Source of the DNA: Bacillus weihaiensis
GTDB taxonomy: Bacteria; Bacillota; Bacilli; Bacillales; Bacillaceae
Assembly (NCBI RefSeq): GCF_001889165.1
Contig: NZ_CP016020.1
Span: 1,152,501 to 1,216,500, forward strand
Direction of reading: 5' to 3'
Length of the DNA stretch: 64,000 bases
This document shows, piece after piece, positions 56,727-64,000 of this stretch. The notes below the pieces were generated by a model. The model ran no database searches and had not been told where the DNA came from. It was given only the letters and a program-made list of their open reading frames with translations. How positions within the stretch are numbered: the stretch's first letter is position 1; each line of letters starts with the position of its first letter. The position numbers and the translations under genes are program-made.

Positions 56727-57731
56727 ATGGATGAAAGGCTTGTTTCACAAGAAGCAGATTTCCAAGAATCGTATATTGAGCATAGTTTAAGACCTCAATC
56801 TCTTTCCCAATATATTGGTCAAGATAAGGTGAAAGATAACCTTAAAGTATTCATTGAAGCTGCGAAAATGAGAAGTGAAACGTTAGATCATGTACTCCTC
56901 TATGGCCCTCCAGGATTAGGGAAAACCACTCTTGCGACCATCATTGCGAATGAAATGGGTGTTAATATTCGAACAACTAGCGGACCAGCTATTGAAAGAC
57001 CTGGTGACTTAGCTGCCATATTAACAGCATTGGAACCAGGAGATGTCTTATTTATAGATGAAATTCATCGTTTACATCGATCCATCGAGGAAGTTTTATA
57101 TCCTGCGATGGAGGATTTTTGTTTGGATATTGTCATTGGAAAAGGCTCTACAGCTAGATCTGTTCGTCTAGATCTTCCTCCGTTTACTTTAATTGGTGCT
57201 ACAACTAGAGTGGGGTTATTGACAGCACCTTTGCGCGATCGTTTTGGCGTATTGAGTAGATTAGAGTATTATAATGAGAGTCAGCTGGCCAATATTATTG
57301 AGAGAACGGCAGAAATCTTACATGTTGGAATTGAATATAGTGGAGCAGTTGAAATGGCGAGAAGATCAAGAGGGACTCCAAGAATTGCAAACCGTCTTTT
57401 GCGGAGAGTAAGAGATTTCGCTCAAGTAGTAGGTGAGAATTCAATCTCAAATCAATTAGCAACCGATGCTCTAGAAAAGCTACAGGTAGATAAACTAGGA
57501 CTTGATCATATAGATCATAAACTTTTATTAGGAATCATTGAAAAATTCCGTGGTGGCCCGGTTGGAATTGATACGATTTCGGCAACAATAGGTGAAGAAC
57601 CACACACGATTGAAGACGTTTATGAACCCTATTTGCTACAAATCGGATTCCTTCAACGAACACCAAGAGGGAGAATTGTGACCGACTTAGTTTATTCTCA
57701 TTTTAAAATGGAGGCACCGAACAATGACTGA
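56727..57731 (+). CDS. ruvB: Holliday junction branch migration DNA helicase RuvB
   Basis: A 334-residue AAA+ motor. Walker [10 protein letters not shown] near residue 63, Walker [10 protein letters not shown], sensor GATTRVG and the arginine finger region LRDRFGV are in place. The C-terminal winged helix ([14 protein letters not shown]) is complete. It follows ruvA and overlaps the DUF2905 gene by eight bases. Confidence 0.98.
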   Translation: MDERLVSQEADFQESYIEHSLRPQSLSQYIGQDKVKDNLKVFIEAAKMRSETLDHVLLYGPPGLGKTTLATIIANEMGVNIRTTSGPAIERPGDLAAILTALEPGDVLFIDEIHRLHRSIEEVLYPAMEDFCLDIVIGKGSTARSVRLDLPPFTLIGATTRVGLLTAPLRDRFGVLSRLEYYNESQLANIIERTAEILHVGIEYSGAVEMARRSRGTPRIANRLLRRVRDFAQVVGENSISNQLATDALEKLQVDKLGLDHIDHKLLLGIIEKFRGGPVGIDTISATIGEEPHTIEDVYEPYLLQIGFLQRTPRGRIVTDLVYSHFKMEAPNND

Positions 57732-57924
57732 GTTCCCAAAAATTCTAATGATCATTGGTGGAACCCTTTTACTTATTGGATTTTTTATGCAATTTATTGG
57801 TAAACTACCAGGTGATCTCATGTTTAAAAAAGGAAATACAACGGTCTTCTTCCCGATTGTTACATGTATTGTGATTAGTATTGTCTTATCAATTGTATTC
57901 TCCCTACTTGGCCGGTTTAAATAA
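57724..57924 (+). CDS. DUF2905 family small membrane protein
   Basis: A 66-residue protein with two hydrophobic helices (about 7-24 and 42-61) and the conserved [28 protein letters not shown] segment of DUF2905. Its start overlaps the ruvB end by eight bases, and AATGGAGG upstream is the ribosome site. The same small gene lies between ruvB and queA in related Bacilli. Function unknown. Confidence 0.88.
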   Translation: MTEFPKILMIIGGTLLLIGFFMQFIGKLPGDLMFKKGNTTVFFPIVTCIVISIVLSIVFSLLGRFK

Positions 57925-58013
57925 TGGGCTAGTAAGGGGATGTCATTTTGAGCAACAAACACACGAACAAAGCAAAAGATAAAAATGAAGTATGTAGAAA
58001 TTAGGTGTAGAAC

Positions 58014-59042
58014 ATGAAAGTAGAATTATTTGATTTCCATCTTCCTGAAGAACTTATTGCACAAGTTCCTTTAAAGGAACGAGATGCTTCTAGATTAATG
58101 GTTCTTCATAAAGAAACCGGGGATATTGAGCATCAGTCTTTTAAAAACATTTTGGATTATTTCCAAAAAGGTGATTGTCTTGTTTTAAATAATACAAGGG
58201 TTATGCCTGCACGACTTTTCGGTGTGAAAGAAGATACTGGTGCAAGCATTGAAGTATTGTTGCTAAAACAACAAGAAGATGATGTATGGGAAACGTTAAT
58301 TAAGCCAGCAAAGCGTGTAAAAGAGGGGACAATTGTAACCTTTGGTGGGGGCAAACTTAGAGCTACGTGTGTAGGTTCGAGTGATCATGGCGGAAGGCTG
58401 ATGAAGTTTGATTATGAAGGGATTTTCTATGAAGTATTAGATTCCTTAGGTGAAATGCCATTACCACCGTATATTAAAGAACAGCTTGATGATCGAGAAA
58501 GATATCAAACTGTTTTCTCACGTGAAATTGGTTCTGCAGCAGCTCCAACTGCTGGGTTGCACTTTACAGAGGAAATACTAGATCAATTAAAGCAAAAAGG
58601 AGTTCATATTGCCTTTATTACATTGCACGTTGGACTTGGAACATTCCGTCCAGTTAGTGCGGATACAGTGGAAGAGCATGAAATGCATGCTGAATTTTAT
58701 CAGGTAACAGATGGCACTGCGGCTCTGTTAAATGAAGTACGTGCACAAGGTGGAAGAATCATCTCTGTTGGTACAACGTCAACTAGAACGCTTGAAACGA
58801 TAGCTACAAAGCATGATGGTAAGTTTGCTGCTGAGAATGGTTGGACGAATATTTTTATTTATCCAGGCTATGAGTTTAAGGGCATCGATGGGATGATTAC
58901 AAATTTCCATCTACCAAAATCTTCTTTAATCATGCTTGTAAGTGCACTTGCCAGTCGTGATCATGTACTACATGCATATGAGACAGCTGTAAATGAAAAA
59001 TACAGATTCTTTAGCTTTGGCGATGCAATGCTAATTATTTAA
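58014..59042 (+). CDS. queA: S-adenosylmethionine:tRNA ribosyltransferase-isomerase
   Basis: A 342-residue QueA, which transfers and rearranges the ribosyl part of SAM onto preQ1-tRNA to make epoxyqueuosine. The N-terminal [47 protein letters not shown] and the C-terminal [15 protein letters not shown] are diagnostic. Together with tgt it forms the queuosine pair. RBS AGGTGTAGA is modest. Confidence 0.97.
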   Translation: MKVELFDFHLPEELIAQVPLKERDASRLMVLHKETGDIEHQSFKNILDYFQKGDCLVLNNTRVMPARLFGVKEDTGASIEVLLLKQQEDDVWETLIKPAKRVKEGTIVTFGGGKLRATCVGSSDHGGRLMKFDYEGIFYEVLDSLGEMPLPPYIKEQLDDRERYQTVFSREIGSAAAPTAGLHFTEEILDQLKQKGVHIAFITLHVGLGTFRPVSADTVEEHEMHAEFYQVTDGTAALLNEVRAQGGRIISVGTTSTRTLETIATKHDGKFAAENGWTNIFIYPGYEFKGIDGMITNFHLPKSSLIMLVSALASRDHVLHAYETAVNEKYRFFSFGDAMLII

Positions 59043-59280
59043 GGTTCTTTTTAGAAGGATTGTTGCTAACGTGCATAATGATTATTACGTGAGAAACGGT
59101 GTTTTTATCGCATAAGAGGTGCACATATAAGAAAAAAGTGCCATTAGACTTCCTTGCAGAGGATTATCTCATTTTACTCAAACATCAAAGACAATGAAAA
59201 CAGCCTTATTTAATTAAAAGCGAGACGATGTACCAATTCGCAAAATGTTCAACTTGTGTGAAACGATTCACACAATGTAA

Positions 59281-60438
<1,158 letters not shown>

Positions 60439-60462
60439 TTATTTGAAAGGGGTGAAAAAAGA

Positions 60463-60723
60463 ATGGAATTATTAGGTACAGTTTTACCTTTAGTATTAAT
60501 GTTTGCGATTTTTTATTTCTTATTAATTCGTCCGCAACAAAAGCAACAAAAAGCGGTACGTGAAATGCAAAACAGCCTACAAAAAGGTGATAAAATCGTT
60601 ACAATTGGTGGCCTTCATGGCATCTTAGATTCAATTGATGAAGATAAGATTGTTTTAAAGGTTGGCGACGGTACACGTTTAACTTTTGACCGTCGTTCTG
60701 TAAAAGAAGTAGTAAAAGACTAA
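60463..60723 (+). CDS. yajC: preprotein translocase subunit YajC
   Basis: An 86-residue bitopic protein. N-terminal membrane helix (residues 2-21) followed by the diagnostic FLLIRPQQKQQKAVREMQ and the KGDKIVTIGGLHGILDSID segment. It interacts with SecDF. It follows tgt by 24 bases, the usual order. Confidence 0.96.
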   Translation: MELLGTVLPLVLMFAIFYFLLIRPQQKQQKAVREMQNSLQKGDKIVTIGGLHGILDSIDEDKIVLKVGDGTRLTFDRRSVKEVVKD

Positions 60724-60770
60724 TATGTATTCCTTACATACATACTATTTGTCGTGAAAAGAGCAAAATA

Positions 60771-60797
60771 AAAACAGGGTAATTGCCCTGTTTTTTT
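60771..60797. terminator. bidirectional terminator between yajC and the TIGR04086 gene
   Basis: AAAACAGGG at 60771-60779 pairs with CCCTGTTTT from 60786, with A and T runs on either side. It overlaps the stop of the minus-strand gene. Confidence 0.88.
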
Positions 60798-61182
60798 ATT
60801 TTGCCGTCCTAGCAGCTACCATATTAACACCGAATACTCCTCCAACCATGCTGATAAGAAGAAAGCCTCCATGATATACTAACTCTTCTACTGTGAAAAT
60901 TTCTCCATAACCTAAAAATTTAAACAATAAAATAATGATGGAATAAAGCAAGGAGGTTAACCCGCCGATAAGCCATCCTTTTTCTTGTCCATTTCCACCA
61001 GCGACAAATCCTCCTATAAACAAGGCTAATCCAGAAAGACCTAACAAAAACCATGTGATTGAAGATTCTGTAAGACTAGTGAATTTTAAGAGTAATGAAA
61101 AGACTAAGCTCGTTACTAATGCGATTGTGAAGACGGTTATTAGGCCATAAAGAATTCCTTTTCCCCATTTCTTTGTTTCCAC
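60796..61182 (-). CDS. TIGR04086 family membrane protein (YrzE-like)
   Basis: A 128-residue protein with four hydrophobic helices and glycine-rich turns (LFIGGFVAGGNGQEKGWLIGGLTSLLYS, GGFLLISMVGGVFGVNMVAART). This matches the TIGR04086 family near yajC in Bacilli (B. subtilis YrzE). It begins with GTG on the minus strand after a GGGGGGA ribosome site. Function unknown. Confidence 0.86.
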   Translation of the reverse strand: METKKWGKGILYGLITVFTIALVTSLVFSLLLKFTSLTESSITWFLLGLSGLALFIGGFVAGGNGQEKGWLIGGLTSLLYSIIILLFKFLGYGEIFTVEELVYHGGFLLISMVGGVFGVNMVAARTAK

Positions 61183-61781
61183 TTAAATAGTCCCCCCTAT
61201 AAGCTTGTTGCAGCTCGTCTTATTAAAGGATATTCATAGAAGAAAAAAATAGACTATAAATATTTTGGTGGACTTGCATCATATATTGATATAGAGGACA
61301 TGTACACATAGTTGTAAGTCATCTATTTTGAGTTGGAGAATGAGAAGAATCTTTGGTCTCAAACGCACTTTAAAATAACGAGCTCAAAGGTAGTCATGTA
61401 CATTTTAAAAAGGTGCTTTTCACCTTTTAATCCTATTAACTTGACTCGGAGAGGATCGTGTCTGGATCAAGATGATAAGACTAAACACTGAACTTCTGCA
61501 CCCTTATGTCAAGAAGAGATCTTTTCTTCCTATTCAAAGAGAAAAAAATTTATTTCGTAAAAAATCCTACATTCGGATTTTAAAATGAACCGAAAATTAG
61601 ATAAGAAAAAGTAGTTTACATAAAGTTGATGTCTAGCTCCATCACCTCGTAGGAAAAATAATAAATTAACTCTTGTACCAGTTGATTGTTTATTTTTCCC
61701 TAATAGATTGACAAACTACGTGTTGTATTTCTGTTAGGAGGCTGAACGAGACGACCTGAGCTTTTTAAAGGGGGATTTATC
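61183..61781. other. 599-base gap with hairpin and weak promoter signals
   Basis: No gene is supported. It contains a hairpin TTAAAAAGGTG / CACCTTTTAA at 61405-61430 and a TTGACA at 61708-61713 followed at about 18 bases by a poor TGTTAG. AAAGGGGGA near 61768 is the ribosome site for the next gene. The long 5' gap could hold a leader RNA, but I recognise none. Confidence 0.4.
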
Positions 61782-63074
61782 ATGCTAACCATACTAACTG
61801 TCGTCATTTTCGTGATTACCTATTTGGTCATCATGACAGAGAAAATTGACCGTGCGGTAGCTGCTGGATTAGGCGGCGTCATTATGCTTGTAGTTGGAAT
61901 TTATGATGTGAACAAAGCCTTTCTGTCGTATATCGATTGGAATACAATTGCTTTGTTATTTTCTATGATGATTATTGTAGCGATTACAAGTAAAACCGGT
62001 GTCTTTGAATATGTAGCAATCATAATGGCTAAGGCAGTTGGTGGACGACCAATCCCTCTTTTGCTTGTTATTTCAACACTAACAGCAATAGGTTCGGCGT
62101 TTCTAGCGAATGTGACAATGGTTCTTTTATTAGTTCCCATTATCTTAACCATTGTCAGGATGCTTAATATACCAGCGATGCCGTACCTCATTTCCATTAT
62201 TATTGCATCAAATATTGGTGGGACAGCCACATTAATTGGAGACCCTCCAAATATTATGATAGGGCAAGCGGTCGAGCACCTTACTTTTAATGCGTTCTTA
62301 TTTCATCTCAGTCCCATCGTTCTCCTTATTTACGCAGTTGTTCTCGGGTACCTAATCATTCTGTATTGGCCAAAGCTAAAGAAAAATCAACTTGATCAAG
62401 TGACATTATCAAGAATGAAAGCTTCTCATTACTTAAAGGTAACAGCTGCATTACCTAAATCCTTAGGTGTATTATGCCTCACGATAGCGGGATTTGTGTT
62501 AAATCCCATTTTACATGTTGACTTAACAAGTGTATCACTAGCTGGAGCATTGTTACTTTTACTTCTTACAGAGAATGAATACAAACCTGAAGAAGTATTT
62601 AAACAAGTTGAATGGGGAACATTATTCTTTTTTATGGGATTATTTATGCTAATTGGCGGGTTAGAAGAAGTAGGAATTATTGATGAGCTTGCTAGAGGTC
62701 TTGTTTTCTATACAGAAGGAGATCTACCGAAAACCTCTATGCTCATTCTATGGATGACTGGTATTTTATCTGGCTTTGTTGATAATATTCCATTTGTTGC
62801 AGCTATGATCCCCGTGATAACAGAGTTTCAGGATTATGGGATGACAAATTTAGATCCGTTATGGTGGTCATTAGCACTTGGAGCCTGTTTGGGGGGGAAT
62901 GGGACATTGCTTGGTGCAAGCTCCAATTTAGTCGTAGCTGGGTTAGCAGCGAAAGAAAAAGAGCCTATTCATTTCATAGAATTTTTGAAGGTTGGTTTTC
63001 CAATCGTTGTGATCTCACTTGCCATTTCGTCGGTCTATGTTTATTTTCGATACTTAATTCACTTCACAACATAA
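61782..63074 (+). CDS. ArsB/NhaD family membrane transporter
   Basis: A 430-residue protein with about 11-12 membrane segments. The family signature IGGTATLIGDPPNIMIG and a second half motif ACLGGNGTLLGASSNLVVAG mark the ArsB/NhaD ion transporter superfamily. These include arsenite and Na+/H+ antiporters and possible citrate-like transporters. No arsenic genes are adjacent, so sodium/proton exchange or an organic-anion role is as likely. Start ATG after AAAGGGGGA. It has a long upstream gap and is followed by the DUF421 gene. Confidence 0.88.
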   Translation: MLTILTVVIFVITYLVIMTEKIDRAVAAGLGGVIMLVVGIYDVNKAFLSYIDWNTIALLFSMMIIVAITSKTGVFEYVAIIMAKAVGGRPIPLLLVISTLTAIGSAFLANVTMVLLLVPIILTIVRMLNIPAMPYLISIIIASNIGGTATLIGDPPNIMIGQAVEHLTFNAFLFHLSPIVLLIYAVVLGYLIILYWPKLKKNQLDQVTLSRMKASHYLKVTAALPKSLGVLCLTIAGFVLNPILHVDLTSVSLAGALLLLLLTENEYKPEEVFKQVEWGTLFFFMGLFMLIGGLEEVGIIDELARGLVFYTEGDLPKTSMLILWMTGILSGFVDNIPFVAAMIPVITEFQDYGMTNLDPLWWSLALGACLGGNGTLLGASSNLVVAGLAAKEKEPIHFIEFLKVGFPIVVISLAISSVYVYFRYLIHFTT

Positions 63075-63155
63075 AAGAACACATAAAAGGTAGGAAAACA
63101 TCCAAAACTAATAAAAAGGTAAGAAAGGAAATGCAAGAAAGAAGGAGGCAATCAA

Positions 63156-63812
63156 TTGGAGATTTACTTAATTATGGTAGCGAGAACTTTATTTCTGTAT
63201 TTTCTCATTGTGATCATCTTTCGATTAATGGGGAAAAGAGAAATAGGTGAGCTAAGCATACTTGATTTAGTTGTTTTCATTATGATTGCTGAGATGGCTG
63301 TTACGGCTATTGAAGATGAAAAGGATCCTCTCATCCATACAATCGTACCAATGACACTATTAATGATTATTCAAATATCGTTGGCATATCTTTCTTTGAA
63401 AAATCAAAAAATCCGACATCTTTTAGATGGAAAGCCGACAATTATAATCAATCGTGGAAAAGTAGATGAGCACGCGATGAGAACACAGCGTTATAATTTT
63501 GATGATCTGATGACTCAGCTTAGAGACAAAAATATTAATAATGTTGGAGATGTAGAATTCGCAATTTTAGAACCGACAGGGAAACTTTCCGTCATTGAAA
63601 AACAAAAAAATAAGAAAAAACAACCAGAACTACAGGTACCTTTAGTTGTAGACGGAATGATACAAGAAGGAAATTTAGAAACCATAAATAAAACCAATTT
63701 ATGGTTAAGACAGCAGCTACGGAAGCTGGGGTATAAGGAAATTAAGGATATTTCTTTATGTACGTTTGGAAAGGGTGTTTTTTTCATTGATGTGAAGGAT
63801 GAAAAGAAATAA
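63156..63812 (+). CDS. DUF421 / YetF-family membrane protein (YrbG-like)
   Basis: A 218-residue protein with three N-terminal membrane helices and a cytoplasmic or surface C-domain of DUF421 type (RLMGKREIGELSILDLVVFIMIAEMA; YNFDDLMTQLRDKNINNVGDVEFAILEPTGKLSV). Such proteins are expressed in the forespore in Bacillus and the YetF/YdfS types are spore-associated. TTG at 63156 after AAGGAGG at 63142-63148. Downstream of yajC in B. subtilis is yrbG, which fits. Confidence 0.88.
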   Translation: MEIYLIMVARTLFLYFLIVIIFRLMGKREIGELSILDLVVFIMIAEMAVTAIEDEKDPLIHTIVPMTLLMIIQISLAYLSLKNQKIRHLLDGKPTIIINRGKVDEHAMRTQRYNFDDLMTQLRDKNINNVGDVEFAILEPTGKLSVIEKQKNKKKQPELQVPLVVDGMIQEGNLETINKTNLWLRQQLRKLGYKEIKDISLCTFGKGVFFIDVKDEKK

Positions 63813-64000
63813 TAAGAGATAATGATTCGAGTGTAGTTCAGGCGGGGTAGAAGGCTAATCTCTCCCCTTTTTGAGTAGTCTTTCGTCTCACACTCTCCTC
63901 AATCACTTCATCAGATAGTCTATTTAATAAGACTCTTTTCTTAATGTCTGTAGCGTAGAGAAAATAACTATTTTATGCCTAAATTTGTTGACAATGAAAA
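63813..64000. other. right-edge non-coding tail
   Basis: No gene is visible in these 188 bases. GGCGGGG near 63841 and CTCCCC near 63862 with TTTTT could form a weak terminator. TTGACA at 63987-63992 may be the -35 of a gene beyond the window. Confidence 0.4.

Noticed and set aside
57948-58004. 18-codon TTG ORF between the DUF2905 gene and queA with AAGGGG before it
   Set aside because: Too short to support from one sequence; lysine/asparagine-rich and could be chance.
61183-61781. Riboswitch before the ArsB/NhaD transporter
   Set aside because: The gap is long but I could match no known riboswitch core; only a plain hairpin is visible.
62861-63250. 129-residue plus-strand ORF across the transporter end and the DUF421 start
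   Set aside because: Overlaps both genes in a different frame; composition is unlike a real protein.

Overview
The window is a low-GC chromosome segment of an endospore-forming member of the Bacillaceae. It carries many sporulation and germination genes (GerA-type receptor, spoVID, ysxE, spoIIB, spoIVFA/FB, spo0B, safA, a YhcN-type lipoprotein, bofC). Gene order follows the Bacillus subtilis stretch spoVID-ysxE-valS-folC-(comC)-spoIIB-maf-radC-mreBCD-minCD-spoIVFAB-rplU-prp-rpmA-spo0B-obg-pheB-pheA-niaR-nifS-nadBCA-safA-bofC-ruvAB-queA-tgt-yajC. The species cannot be named from the sequence alone. An RNase E/G gene between spoIVFB and rplU, and a complete type IV pilus locus where B. subtilis has only comC, show that it is not B. 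subtilis itself.

Layout. 1-2965: the end of a germinant receptor operon (A, B and C subunits plus an unlisted 56-residue two-helix D-type protein). 2984-5405: spoVID and ysxE, with a sigma-E-like promoter and a terminator between the two genes. 5562-10322: a small membrane protein, then T-box-controlled valS, and folC. 10422-28266: accessory block with a GAF-GGDEF diguanylate cyclase, a secreted vWA protein, a three-gene minor-pilin operon on the minus strand, and the main pilus operon on the plus strand. That operon has a membrane/acidic protein, a PRC-barrel protein, a VanW-like protein, then pilB, pilT, pilC, pilA, pilD, pilM, pilN and pilO. 28374-33458: spoIIB, maf and radC. 33847-38341: mreB, mreCD and minCD. 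38609-42918: spoIVFAB, an RNase G-like gene and the L21/Prp/L27 operon. 43528-47010: spo0B, obg, pheB and pheA. 47063-52428: divergent NAD biosynthesis cluster. 52904-55829: spore proteins safA, a YhcN-type lipoprotein and bofC. 56107-60797: ruvAB, a DUF2905 protein, queA, tgt and yajC. 60796-63812: three membrane-protein genes.

The most striking element is a group II intron (30907-33317) inside radC, splitting the codons of its JAMM metal-binding motif. The exons join in frame to give a normal 230-residue RadC, and domain V looks intact. The intron-encoded protein looks decayed: the RT active site reads YDDG instead of YADD, other RT motifs are altered, and the HNH endonuclease tail is broken by a frameshift and stops. 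The intron therefore looks like an immobile resident that must still splice if RadC is made.

The pilus block is the best candidate for under-described biology. PilB has an N-terminal MshEN-type domain (a c-di-GMP-binding module in other bacteria), and a diguanylate cyclase gene lies in the same block. A secreted vWA protein sits next to the minor pilins, which suggests an adhesive tip. Several genes upstream of pilB have no named role. Regulatory elements visible are a Val T-box, an L21 leader, two sigma-E-like promoters with identical spacing, a NiaR-type operator at nadB, many intrinsic terminators, and hairpin repeats of the GAGGCTGGGACA type.
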